Shown here: positions 28,418-37,342 of the stretch, in pieces | How positions within the stretch are numbered: the stretch's first letter is position 1 | Layout: each line of letters starts with the position of its first letter | Position numbers and translations under genes: made by a program | Assembly: GCF_000832305.1 (NCBI RefSeq) | Contig: NZ_CP010537.1 | Location: 558,001-622,000, forward strand | DNA: 64,000 nucleotides | Origin: Cupriavidus basilensis | GTDB taxonomy: Bacteria > Pseudomonadota > Gammaproteobacteria > Burkholderiales > Burkholderiaceae | Reading direction: 5' to 3' | The notes under the pieces: generated by a model | Told to the model about the DNA's origin: nothing | The model's input: only the letters and a program-made list of their open reading frames with translations | Database searches by the model: none

Positions 28418-29410
28418 ATGAATATCATCCGTGCGGCCTTCGTGCGAAGCATCGCTCTCGCATTGATTCCACTGGCAGCCGCTGTTGCACCATCTGCGGC
28501 GTCTGCCGCCTATCCAGACAAGCCAATTCGCCTGGTCGTTCCGTTTGCTCCGGGCGGCGGCACGGATCTGGTTGCGCGGGCGATGGGAATCACGATGGGC
28601 GAGGAGCTGGGGCAGCCCGTCATTGTGGACAACAAGCCGGGTGGCAGCACCATCATCGGTACCGACGCGGTTGCGAAGGCCGCGCCCGATGGCTACACGA
28701 TGGTGATGGCAACCTTGGCACACGCGGTCAACCCCAGCCTTCACAAGAAGCTGCCGTTCGATACCGAAAAGGCATTCGCTCCGGTGATGCTTGTCGGCCG
28801 GTCGCCCAATGTGCTGGTGGTTCGCCCCGATAGCGCGATCAAGTCCGTTCAGGATCTCATTGCTGCCGCCAAAGCGAAGCCTGGAAAAATCACCTACGCC
28901 TCGCAAGGCGCGGGCACGTCCGCCCACCTGGCCGGCGAGCTCTTCAAGAAGCTGGCCAAGGTCGACATGAACCATATCCCATACCGCGGTGCGGGCCCGG
29001 CAATTACTGACCTGCTTGGCGGGCAGGTCGATGTGATGTTCGCAACAGCGGCAGCCGTGGCACCTCATATCGAGAGCGGGAAGCTCCGCGCCATTGCAGT
29101 GACCACAGCGCAACGCTCGCAGGCTGGCGGCCTGAGCAAGGTTCCGACCATCGCCGAGAGCGGTGTCCCAGGTTACTCCGCCGACAGCTGGTACGGCCTC
29201 TTCGTGCCGGCAGGCACGCCCAAGGATGTTATCGCGCGTCTGAATGCTGCCGCCAAAAAGGCAGTTCAGACAGAAATGTTTCGCAAGCGTGCTGAACAGG
29301 AAGGCCTGACGGTGAGCGCCGGTTCCCCTGAAGAGTTTGGCCGGTATGTAGCCGGTGAGAGCCAGCGCTGGAGCAAGATCATCAAGGAATCAAACATCAC
29401 GGCCGACTAA
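28418..29410 (+). CDS. Bug-family (TctC-like) periplasmic receptor
   Basis: The 330-residue protein has a signal peptide ending SAASAAY and the motifs YPDKPIRLVVPFAPGGGTDL, VDNKPGGST, IPYRGAGPAIT and KVPTIAESG. It is the first gene of the third module, 32 bp before the enoyl-CoA hydratase. AGGAGAC precedes the start. The ligand is unknown. Confidence 0.95.
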   Translation: MNIIRAAFVRSIALALIPLAAAVAPSAASAAYPDKPIRLVVPFAPGGGTDLVARAMGITMGEELGQPVIVDNKPGGSTIIGTDAVAKAAPDGYTMVMATLAHAVNPSLHKKLPFDTEKAFAPVMLVGRSPNVLVVRPDSAIKSVQDLIAAAKAKPGKITYASQGAGTSAHLAGELFKKLAKVDMNHIPYRGAGPAITDLLGGQVDVMFATAAAVAPHIESGKLRAIAVTTAQRSQAGGLSKVPTIAESGVPGYSADSWYGLFVPAGTPKDVIARLNAAAKKAVQTEMFRKRAEQEGLTVSAGSPEEFGRYVAGESQRWSKIIKESNITAD

Positions 29411-29442
29411 CCGCGGTGTAGTTACGAAAACTGGATTGGATC

Positions 29443-30237
29443 ATGGAAAACTATTCCCTTATCGAACTGAAGTACGAGTCTGGCGTGGCTGTCATCGCGC
29501 TTAACCGTCCCGAGAAGCGCAACGCCATGAGCGACGATATGCGCACCGAGTTCATCGACGCACTCGAGCGTGTTGCTGCCGACAAAGCGGTGCGGGCTCT
29601 GGTTATCACCGGAAACGGTAAGGGATTCTGCGCTGGCGGCGACGTATCCGGTATGAAGCGCCGGATGGAGGCGCCGCAAGGCGAGGTTGGGTTCAATGGC
29701 TGGAGTCGTCAGCAGCGCGTGCATTACACTCAAAAGCTGCTGCATACCATGCCCAAGCCGACCGTTGCGGCGGTCAATGGCGCAGCCGCTGGCCTTGGCG
29801 CAGACACGGCGCTGTGCTGCGACTTCGTCATCGCGTCGGAGCACGCATCGTTCTCCTGGTCTTACATCAATCGTGGCCTGATTCCGGACGGTGGCGGCAT
29901 GTACTTCCTGCCGCGACGGGTTGGTCTGGCGAAGGCCAAGGAGTTGGTCTTTACCGGCCGGAAGGTCGCGATTGAAGAGGCAAAGGAGATTGGCATTGTC
30001 GATCGCGTCAGCCACGCTGACAGCCTCGTGGCAGACGCCGTGGCATGGGCAAAGGAACTGAGTCAAGGATCGCCCACTGCAATCGCGCTGGGCAAAACCA
30101 TCATGAATCAGTCTTACGAATTGCCGGCGGATCAAATCTTTGCTCAGGGCAGCCAGGCTCAAGGCATCTGCTACACCAGCGCTGAACACCGTGAGTCGGT
30201 ACTGGCGTTCCTGAACAAACTCGCAGACAAGGGCTGA
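29443..30237 (+). CDS. Enoyl-CoA hydratase/isomerase family protein
   Basis: The 264-residue crotonase-fold protein has GKGFCAGGDVSGMKRR (oxyanion hole near residue 65), GAAAGLGADTALCCDF near residue 107 and a SFSWSYINRGLIPDGGG stretch with the family catalytic region. It should hydrate, isomerise or cleave a CoA thioester. It is 3 bp before the acyl-CoA synthetase, implying coupled translation and a CoA-dependent pathway. Confidence 0.94.
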   Translation: MENYSLIELKYESGVAVIALNRPEKRNAMSDDMRTEFIDALERVAADKAVRALVITGNGKGFCAGGDVSGMKRRMEAPQGEVGFNGWSRQQRVHYTQKLLHTMPKPTVAAVNGAAAGLGADTALCCDFVIASEHASFSWSYINRGLIPDGGGMYFLPRRVGLAKAKELVFTGRKVAIEEAKEIGIVDRVSHADSLVADAVAWAKELSQGSPTAIALGKTIMNQSYELPADQIFAQGSQAQGICYTSAEHRESVLAFLNKLADKG

Positions 30238-30240
30238 GCC

Positions 30241-32331
30241 ATGAATGCTATCCAACGCCTTGTGGCGCCGCGTAGCGTCGCAGTGATCGGTGCATCCGCC
30301 GACCCGACGAAGACGGCTGGCCGGCCGGTCCAATATCTCCGCAAGCATGGCTTCACCGGCGCTATCTACCCCATCAACCCGAAGGTTGGCGAGATTGATG
30401 GCCTGCGTTGTTACCCGGATGTGGATTCCCTTCCAGAGGTACCGGACGTCGGCATCGTACTGCTTGGCGCCGAGCGTGCGCATTTGGCGGTTCGCGACCT
30501 TGCTGCCAAGGGCGCCGGGGCTGCGATCGTGCTGGCAAGCGGGTACACGGAAACCGGCCCCGAGGGCGCACGGCGTCAAGCCGAACTGATTGAGGCTGCG
30601 GGCGATATGCGGTTGCTCGGCCCGAACACGATTGGCCTGGTGAACCTGACCGATGGAATTCCGCTCTCTGCCAGCGGCGCTCTGGAGATGGACAAGTTTC
30701 CGGCCGGCAGCATCGGCGTTGTGTCGCAAAGCGGCGGCATCCTCGGCGCGCTGTTGTCGCGCGCGGCTGCTCGAGGGATCGGGATGTCCAAGCTCGTTTC
30801 CACGAGCAATGAGGTCGATCTCGATCTGGCGGATTTTATCGACTACCTGGCGGACGACGAGGCCACCAAGGTCATCGCGCTGTATGTCGAGAGCATCCGC
30901 AATCCCGAGACCTTCCGGCGTGCCGCGCTGAAGGCGGCTCGCGCTGGCAAGCCCGTTGTGGCATTCAAGATCGGTCGTTCGGAGAGCGGCGCGCGCGCTG
31001 CGGTATCGCACACCGGTGCGCTGGCCGGTGCTGACCGAATGTATGACGCACTGTTCGACCAGGTGGGCGTCATTCGCGCGCAATCCTTCGCGGACCTGCT
31101 GGATATTCCGGCCGCGCTTTCCACGGGGCGCAAACTGGCAGGAAAGCGAATCGCGATCCTCACGTCTACAGGCGGTGCTGGTACGCTGGTTTCGGATAGC
31201 CTGGGTGTCGCCGGTTTCGAGACGCCGGCCCCGGATGAAGAGACGGCAGAGAAGCTGCGCGCGATGCAAAAAGGGGACCATGCCGCGCTGGACCGTAACC
31301 CGATTGACGTGACGTTGGCCGGCCTGCAGCCAGACCTGCTTCGTGCGGCGATTCGCATCCTGCTGGACAGTCCGAGCTACGATGCAGTCACCGTCATCGT
31401 CGGATCATCGAGTCTGGCAATGCCCGACCTGATGGCAAACGCCATTCGCGATTGCCTCCCGACCAGCGCCAAGCCGGTCATCGCATACGTCAGCCCGCAT
31501 GCGCCGGAAGTGGCGTCGCTCTTGAATCGGTGCGCAGTGCCGGCGTTTTCGGCCCCCGAGGCCTGCACGGTGGCTTTCCAGGCGATGCTGCGCTCCGGCT
31601 CGTCTAATAGCGCAGAGGATCTCGGCACTGAACCGAAAGCCGCTCCCAAGCTGGACGACTTTGGTTCGGGATCACTGGATGAGGCGGCTGGCAAAGCACT
31701 GTTTGGTGCGTTTGGGGTGCCGGTGACGCGAGAGACGGTGGTGAAGAGCCCGGAAGAGGCTCTCGCGGCCGCCAGGCAGTTCGAGGGTGGCGTGGTGCTG
31801 AAGATCTTGTCTGGCGAGATCACCCACAAGAGCGATGTCGGCGGGGTGGCTGTCAATGTGGACCCCGCTCGGATTGGCGAGCGGCTGGTTCAGATGGGCG
31901 ACCAGGTCGAACAGGCGGTCGGTACGCGCCCGACTCGCTTCCTGGTACAGGAAATGGTGAAGGGTGGCGTCGAGGTCATTCTCGGCATGCACCGGGACCC
32001 GCTTGGCACGGGCATTCTCCTTGGGATGGGCGGTGTCGCCGCGGAACTCTTTGAGGACACGACGCTGCGCCTGCTGCCGTCGGGTCGCGGTTTGTCGAAG
32101 ACGGTCGCGCTGGAAATGATCCGCTCATTGAAGACCGCCCCGTTGCTGGAGGGTTATCGCGGTCGGCCGAGGGCGGATGTCGATGCGTTGGCTGATGCCA
32201 TCGTAGCCTTCTCGGGCATGGTTGCTTCGCTCGGTGAAAAGCTGGTGGAGGCCGAAATCAACCCGGTCTTTGTCCTGCCGGAAGGACGCGGCGTGGTGGC
32301 TGGCGATGCCGTCGCAGTCCTCGGTGCCTGA
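30241..32331 (+). CDS. ADP-forming acyl-CoA synthetase (acetate-CoA ligase family)
   Basis: The 696-residue protein contains, in order, a CoA-binding Rossmann domain (RSVAVIGASADPTKTAGR), succinyl-CoA-synthetase-like domains with SQSGGILGALLSR and the phosphohistidine region AVSHTGALAGADR, and an ATP-grasp domain from about residue 480 (VLKILSGEITHKSDVGGVAV). These fused alpha-beta enzymes activate carboxylic acids to CoA esters through an acyl-phosphate and phosphohistidine. It likely activates the acid used by the neighbouring hydratase. Its stop overlaps the GTG start of the next gene. Confidence 0.93.
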   Translation: MNAIQRLVAPRSVAVIGASADPTKTAGRPVQYLRKHGFTGAIYPINPKVGEIDGLRCYPDVDSLPEVPDVGIVLLGAERAHLAVRDLAAKGAGAAIVLASGYTETGPEGARRQAELIEAAGDMRLLGPNTIGLVNLTDGIPLSASGALEMDKFPAGSIGVVSQSGGILGALLSRAAARGIGMSKLVSTSNEVDLDLADFIDYLADDEATKVIALYVESIRNPETFRRAALKAARAGKPVVAFKIGRSESGARAAVSHTGALAGADRMYDALFDQVGVIRAQSFADLLDIPAALSTGRKLAGKRIAILTSTGGAGTLVSDSLGVAGFETPAPDEETAEKLRAMQKGDHAALDRNPIDVTLAGLQPDLLRAAIRILLDSPSYDAVTVIVGSSSLAMPDLMANAIRDCLPTSAKPVIAYVSPHAPEVASLLNRCAVPAFSAPEACTVAFQAMLRSGSSNSAEDLGTEPKAAPKLDDFGSGSLDEAAGKALFGAFGVPVTRETVVKSPEEALAAARQFEGGVVLKILSGEITHKSDVGGVAVNVDPARIGERLVQMGDQVEQAVGTRPTRFLVQEMVKGGVEVILGMHRDPLGTGILLGMGGVAAELFEDTTLRLLPSGRGLSKTVALEMIRSLKTAPLLEGYRGRPRADVDALADAIVAFSGMVASLGEKLVEAEINPVFVLPEGRGVVAGDAVAVLGA

Positions 32332-32872
32332 AGTCCTGACGACTTCGGTGGAGGGGCGCAAGGTCGCATGGCGGGTCGTCGGTGACGGCCCGCCAGCGAT
32401 TCTCCTGCATGGCGGCCATGGCTCATGGAGGCACTGGGCTCGGAATATCGCATCGTGGTCGGGCGTTCGCCGGCTGCTGATTCCCGATATGCCAGGGTTT
32501 GGCGACTCGGACGACTCGCCGTTTGCCGACATGGCCGGATTTGTCGGCCTGTTGGCGAAATCGATAGACCAACTACCCACCAGTGACGGAAGCGTCGACC
32601 TGGTGGGTTTCTCGTTTGGTGGGCTTGCTGCCGCTCATCTGGCATGGGGTGATGCAGACGTAACAGTCACCCCGGCCGGGATTCCAGACATCATCCATGT
32701 CTCCCGTCCCAATGCCGGTGCGCAATGCGCTGACGGCCGCACGCGTGTGTGCGTCGTTCCGGCAGCGGGGCATTGGGGCCAGTACGAGGCTGGTCAATCG
32801 GTGAACGAACTCCTGCTGCAGTTGTGGCAGGACACAGAAAATAGCCTGGCTGGTGCCGGGCGAGGAGCCTAA
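32324..32872 (+). CDS. Shortened alpha/beta hydrolase lacking the cap region
   Basis: The frame of 182 residues starts at GTG 32324, overlapping the upstream stop. The first half (ILLHGGHGSWRHW, the elbow GFSFG with S97) and the last part (AWGDADVTVTP with D112, AAGHWGQYE with H150) are typical of the family, where about 270 residues are usual. LAAAHLA runs straight into AWGDADVT, so the cap and adjoining strands, some 90-100 residues, are missing in frame. The triad remains in sequence but the fold is probably compromised; it may be a decayed gene that still translates. Confidence 0.7.
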   Translation: MPEVLTTSVEGRKVAWRVVGDGPPAILLHGGHGSWRHWARNIASWSGVRRLLIPDMPGFGDSDDSPFADMAGFVGLLAKSIDQLPTSDGSVDLVGFSFGGLAAAHLAWGDADVTVTPAGIPDIIHVSRPNAGAQCADGRTRVCVVPAAGHWGQYEAGQSVNELLLQLWQDTENSLAGAGRGA

Positions 32873-32874
32873 AC

Positions 32875-34209
32875 GTGTACGCAACAGAAGCCTTCGGCGA
32901 GTTCTACGCCACCGTCCAGTCTGCGCCGCTTCCCCCGCAAGCCATGCACCACGCCAAGCGCGCCTTGGTGGATTGGCATGCCGCGGTTTATCCCGGTATC
33001 AGCCATGAGGCCGTTGCGATCCTGGAGCGCATTCTCGAAGACGAGTTGGGGAAGGGCAGCGCAAAGCTGGCTTCCGGCAAGTCCGCGACCATCAGGGCGG
33101 CGGCGTTGATCAATGGCGCGGCCGCGCATGCGGCGGAGATCGATGATAGTTTCAAGGACGCCATGTATCACCCGGGGGCACCTACGATTGCCGCGGCAAT
33201 CGCTGCTGCCCAGGACGTAGGCGCCACCGGCGAGACGTTGCTCAAGGGCATTGTCGTCGGCTACGAGATCTCTACTCGCATCGGCGTTGCTCTTGGCCGC
33301 GGTCACTACAAATACTGGCACAACACCGCAACTGTCGGCGTATTTGGCGCCGCGTCCGCGGCGGCCTTCATTTACGGTGCAACGCCGGCCCAACTGACTC
33401 ACGCGCTGGCAACGGCTGCGACCTTCTCCTCGGGCCTGCAGCAAGCGTTCCGGATGGACTCCATGTCGAAGCCGCTGCATGTGGGGCGCGCTGCGGAGGG
33501 AGGACTGCTGGCGGCCAAAGCAGCAGCCGCGGGCGCAACCGGTTCGCTGGATGTCCTGGATGGTGATGCCGGCCTCGGCAAGGCTATGTCCGATGGTGCG
33601 AACTGGGACGCGGTGGCTGCGACGCTCGGCAGTGACTTCCATATCTGCCGGTTGACTTTCAAGAACCACATCGGTTGCGGCCACACGTTCGCGGCGATTG
33701 ATGGCGCCTTGGCGTTGAAGGCTGTGCTCGGCATCGATTCCAGCAAGATCAGACGCATCCACGTCGCGACATACCGGCCCGCACTCGATATTGCTTGCAA
33801 TCTGAATCCGAAGACCGAGAATGAGGCCAAGTTCAGTTTGAAGTACATTGTCGCGACCGCTTTGGCATTCGGCAGCGTGCGGCTTGCAGCCTACACACCG
33901 GAAAGGATTACTGACGCCGAAACTCGCCGACTGATGGACTGCATGACCATTGAGGTCGATCCGGAGATTGACGCGGCGTTTCCCGGAAAGCGCGCTGCGA
34001 ACATCCGCATCGAGACTGTCGACGGGCAAGTTGCCGAACACTTCCAGCCGAATCGCAAGGGCGACCCTGAGGATCCTCTCACCGATGCGGACCTCGATGC
34101 GAAGTTGCTCGAGCTTGCATCTCCTGTTCTGGGGCAATCCGTGGCAGAGAAGCTTGCTTCAATGCTTTGGCGTATCGACCGTGCGACAACGGTGGATTTC
34201 GCACGGTAA
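32875..34209 (+). CDS. MmgE/PrpD family protein
   Basis: The 444-residue protein starts at GTG 32875, 2 bp after the preceding stop. Family features include NGAAAHAAEIDDSFKDAMYHPG near residue 80, FKNHIGCGHTFAAIDGAL near residue 262 and a C-terminal PGKRAANIRIETVDG. Relatives are 2-methylcitrate dehydratase and other polycarboxylate lyases/epimerases. It is the second PrpD-like gene in the block and clearly differs in sequence from the one at 20367, so the two are not a recent duplication. Confidence 0.92.
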   Translation: MYATEAFGEFYATVQSAPLPPQAMHHAKRALVDWHAAVYPGISHEAVAILERILEDELGKGSAKLASGKSATIRAAALINGAAAHAAEIDDSFKDAMYHPGAPTIAAAIAAAQDVGATGETLLKGIVVGYEISTRIGVALGRGHYKYWHNTATVGVFGAASAAAFIYGATPAQLTHALATAATFSSGLQQAFRMDSMSKPLHVGRAAEGGLLAAKAAAAGATGSLDVLDGDAGLGKAMSDGANWDAVAATLGSDFHICRLTFKNHIGCGHTFAAIDGALALKAVLGIDSSKIRRIHVATYRPALDIACNLNPKTENEAKFSLKYIVATALAFGSVRLAAYTPERITDAETRRLMDCMTIEVDPEIDAAFPGKRAANIRIETVDGQVAEHFQPNRKGDPEDPLTDADLDAKLLELASPVLGQSVAEKLASMLWRIDRATTVDFAR

Positions 34210-34240
34210 CCCATAAAAACAAAGATCAGGAGGAGACAGA

Positions 34241-35206
34241 ATGCGTAGAAATTTCTTGAGGCTGGCCTGCGTTTGCGCAGCGTTCTCGGCGCTGCCCGTC
34301 CTGGCCGCATCGTACCCGGACCGTCCGGTTCGAATTGTCGTCCCGTTTCCTGCAGGTGGCGGAACGGATGCCATTGCAAGGTCGCTCGGCGAAGCGCTGT
34401 CACGTCGCCTCGGCAAGCCATTCATCGTCGAGAACAAGCCGGGCGCGGCGTCCATCATGGGTTCGGACCAGGTAAGCAAGAGCCCGGCGGATGGGTATAT
34501 GCTGCTTCTGACGACGAGCGCGTTCGCGATTGTGGCAAGCGTTGGTCCCAAGCTCCCCTATGACGGTACGCGCGCGTTCGAGCCGGTCGCGTCATTGGGG
34601 CGCGCGCCTAACGTTGTGCTTGTCCGAAAAGAGAGTCGGCTGACATCGATGGAAGACCTGTTGCAGGTTGCCAAGGCGTCCCCGGGGAAGCTGACATATG
34701 GCTCGGCTGGCAACGGAAGCTCGGTGCATCTGGCTGCCGAGTATCTGCAGGCGATGTCCGGCATCAGGTTGATTCATGTTCCTTACAAGGGATCGGCACC
34801 GCAGTTTGCCGACCTCCTCGCGGGCCATATCGATGCCGCGTTTGCCACCATGGCCAGCTCGGCGAGCCTCATCCGGGATGGCCGCGTGCGCGCGCTGGCC
34901 GTGACCTCCGCTGATCGCTCCCCCACGTTTCCGGGGGTACCGACCGTCGGTGAAGTTGGCGTGAAGGGATATAGCGCGGACGTCTGGTACGGTGTCTTTG
35001 CGCCGAAGGGCACGCCCCCGGCGATCGTCCAGGTTCTCTATCAAGCGATTGCGAGTGCTTCGGCGAGTGGCCCGTATCGCGAGCGTCTGACGCGGGAGGG
35101 CGTGACCGGTAAGGTAGGTTCGCCACAAGAACTGACGGCCACCGTCGACCAGGAAGTCGCGCGATGGAAGAGCGTCGCGAAGGAACGAAATATTCAGTTT
35201 GACTAG
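34241..35206 (+). CDS. Bug-family (TctC-like) periplasmic receptor
   Basis: The 321-residue protein has a signal peptide (MRRNFLRLACVCAAFSALPVL), then YPDRPVRIVVPFPAGGGTDA, VENKPGAASI, VPYKGSAPQF and GVPTVGEVG. AGGAGG precedes the start. It is the last structural gene of the third module, and its stop overlaps an alternative TTG start of the IclR gene. Confidence 0.95.
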   Translation: MRRNFLRLACVCAAFSALPVLAASYPDRPVRIVVPFPAGGGTDAIARSLGEALSRRLGKPFIVENKPGAASIMGSDQVSKSPADGYMLLLTTSAFAIVASVGPKLPYDGTRAFEPVASLGRAPNVVLVRKESRLTSMEDLLQVAKASPGKLTYGSAGNGSSVHLAAEYLQAMSGIRLIHVPYKGSAPQFADLLAGHIDAAFATMASSASLIRDGRVRALAVTSADRSPTFPGVPTVGEVGVKGYSADVWYGVFAPKGTPPAIVQVLYQAIASASASGPYRERLTREGVTGKVGSPQELTATVDQEVARWKSVAKERNIQFD

Positions 35207-35228
35207 CCACATCGGCCTGCGGCTCACC

Positions 35229-36032
35229 ATGACGAAACCCATCGCAAATCCAGACCGTGTGAAACCGGGAAAGGGAAAGGCGACACCCAACCGGTCGCTA
35301 GAACGGGGAATATCCGTCTTGCGGGCGTTCCGGGCAGGCTCGTCGATGCTCGGCAATAGCGAGATTGCTGATAGAACGGGACTCTCGCGGTCGACAGTGA
35401 GCCGACTTACGCAGTCTTTGGTCGAGAGCGGAATGCTCGATTATGTTCCGCAATTCCGCGCTTACCGGTTGGGCGTTCCGGTCCTGAGCATGGCGCATGC
35501 AATGCGCGACGGCTCCACGGTTCTAAAGGCGGCGACTCCACTCATGACAGAGGTGGCGACGCGCCACAAGATAAACGTCGGACTAGCGGTGGCTGATGAT
35601 GATGACATGGTGTATCTGGAGTCATTCCGTTACAGCAGGCGCCAATCGCTCCGTACTATCGTTAGTGGCTTGCGTATCCCCATGGCTTTGACATCCCTGG
35701 GCAGGGCTTACCTGGCGACACTGTCCGCGACCAACTTTGACATTGCGATGCGCGAGATGGCCGGCCGTAACCCAGGGCGAGCGTGGCACTCTATTCGCAA
35801 GGAGATCGAACTGGCGGTCAAGTCAGTGCAGGAGAACGGATATTGCGTGGCGTCGTGGCAGCCGCAGGTGGTGGCAGTTGCAACGCCAATGCAGATCGAG
35901 GGCTATGGCACGTACGTCCTCAACGCCAGCATCTCGACTCAGCAGACGGTCGAGGAGGTCGAAGCCACGCTCGCAAAGCCTCTGCTGTCCTTGGCGGCCT
36001 CGATTCAAGCGGCGATCAGTCGTATTGAATGA
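35229..36032 (+). CDS. IclR-family transcriptional regulator
   Basis: The 267-residue protein has an N-terminal winged helix (SLERGISVLRAF, NSEIADRTGLSRSTVSRL, FRAYRLG) and a C-terminal GAF-like effector domain (VYLESFRYSRRQSLRTI, MALTSLGRAYLA). ATG 35229 is used; a TTG at 35199 would overlap the Bug stop. IclR proteins usually respond to small aromatic or aliphatic acids. Its location at the end of the module and the palindrome at 28284 suggest that it controls this operon. Confidence 0.94.
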   Translation: MTKPIANPDRVKPGKGKATPNRSLERGISVLRAFRAGSSMLGNSEIADRTGLSRSTVSRLTQSLVESGMLDYVPQFRAYRLGVPVLSMAHAMRDGSTVLKAATPLMTEVATRHKINVGLAVADDDDMVYLESFRYSRRQSLRTIVSGLRIPMALTSLGRAYLATLSATNFDIAMREMAGRNPGRAWHSIRKEIELAVKSVQENGYCVASWQPQVVAVATPMQIEGYGTYVLNASISTQQTVEEVEATLAKPLLSLAASIQAAISRIE

Positions 36033-36129
36033 ATGCGACGAGGCACCGTGAGTTTGCTCACAACTTGCGTTGTCCGCTGTCTGTTGAGCGTTCGGGCGGG
36101 ACGCTGTGTGCATCAGGTGATACTCTGGA

Positions 36130-36336
36130 TTGGAGCCGCTCGCAAATCCGTATCAGAAGGTGTTAATGGACGACTTCAATGCGGCGGCGGCGGCGGCCGG
36201 TCGCTGGGACCTGCACAGCAATCCCAGCGGCGTGGGAGGAGGGCTACTTACCAAGGCCAAGCCAGCGCGAGAGATCGTCGCACACCTTGTGAAAAGCGCT
36301 TCGGAATCAATCTCTCGGCTGGCGGGCAGTATCTGA
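36130..36336 (+). pseudogene. Possible C-terminal remnant of a nitronate monooxygenase-like gene
   Basis: A 68-codon frame, preceded by an in-frame stop at 36118, encodes LANPYQKVLMDDFNAAAAAA, then HSNPSGVGGGLL and PAREIVAHLVKSA. This resembles the last 60 residues of nitronate monooxygenase/2-nitropropane dioxygenase proteins (a conserved GxGxGL then a PA-x-E-hydrophobic helix). No N-terminal part is present. I call it a remnant with low confidence. Otherwise the gap 36033-36356 holds nothing I can identify. Confidence 0.35.
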
Positions 36337-36356
36337 CAGGCTAGGTTGCTATTGGA

Positions 36357-37190
36357 TTAGACGAGGGCTTTCAATCCGAGGAGAGCCCTCGCCTCGGCAA
36401 CAGTTGCCACGGGACGCTCGTACTCTTCGCAGAGTGCTGCGATTTGGCGGACCAAGGCAGCGTTTGACGGCGCGAGCGTATCTCGGTCCAGGCGAATGTT
36501 GTCTTCAAGACCCGTGCGGCAATGTCCGCCCAATTCAAGCGACCAGCGTGCCATGGTCATCTGGTCGCGCCCAATGCCAGCTCCCGTCCAGGTCGCGTTG
36601 GGCGAAAGCCTGCGCAGGGTCGCCGCATAGAACTCCAGAGCCTCGCGGTCGACGGGCATCGCGTTCTTGATGCCCATCACAAACTGGACATGCAGTTCTC
36701 CGGCGATCTTGCCGACCCGCTGCATATTGGCTGCCTGGAAGATCATTGATAGGTCGAAGGCTTCAATTTCGGGCTTGACGTCGTACGCCAGCATTTCAGA
36801 TGCCAGCCAATCCACCAGGTCTGGCGAATTGTCGTAGACGCGGGTCGGGAAATTGACTGAGCCTGTCGCAAGTGAGGCCATGTCCGGGCGCAGGGAGATC
36901 ATCCCACCACGTTCACGGCCTGCGCCGGAGCGTCCACCCGTTGAAACCTGGGTAATCATGCCTGGGGCATGCTTCCGAATCCCTTCGAGTACACGCGCGA
37001 ACCGCGCGGGGTCCGAGGACGGAGTGCCATCGTCGTTTCGGACATGCAGGTGGACGAGCGTTGCTCCTGCTTCAAATGCTTCTTGAGTGGATTCGATTTG
37101 CTCGTCGACCGTAACCGGCACTGCCGGATTGTCGGATTTCCGCGGCAAGGAGCCCGTGATGGCCACGGAGATAATGCAAGGTTGGGTCAT
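36357..37190 (-). CDS. Beta-keto acid cleavage enzyme family (BKACE, DUF849)
   Basis: The 277-residue protein starts at ATG 37190 after GAGG; a longer frame upstream lacks homology. It has IISVAITGSL at the start, the metal-binding HLHVRNDDG near residue 50, STGGRSGAG and a conserved C-terminal GHCRTGLEDNIRL. BKACE enzymes cleave a beta-keto acid with acetyl-CoA to acetoacetate and a CoA ester, using Zn. It sits at the right end of the low-GC block, convergent with the remnant at 36130, and may belong to the same catabolism. Confidence 0.93.
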   Translation of the reverse strand: MTQPCIISVAITGSLPRKSDNPAVPVTVDEQIESTQEAFEAGATLVHLHVRNDDGTPSSDPARFARVLEGIRKHAPGMITQVSTGGRSGAGRERGGMISLRPDMASLATGSVNFPTRVYDNSPDLVDWLASEMLAYDVKPEIEAFDLSMIFQAANMQRVGKIAGELHVQFVMGIKNAMPVDREALEFYAATLRRLSPNATWTGAGIGRDQMTMARWSLELGGHCRTGLEDNIRLDRDTLAPSNAALVRQIAALCEEYERPVATVAEARALLGLKALV

Positions 37191-37342
37191 GAGTACCTCA
37201 AAGCAGGAAGCCGTATATTCGGTTACGGCCTGGATTCGTGGAGATTTTGCGCGAGCGAGAATCCAGTAGAGGTCAAATTCGCTCGGCTGTGACCGGAACT
37301 CGACAATCTCCACAACGGCTCGCCATTGGTCGCATCGGAGGC

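Noticed and set aside
29422..31281. 619-codon minus-strand frame
   Set aside because: It covers the hydratase and the CoA ligase, which carry clear motifs; no features of its own.
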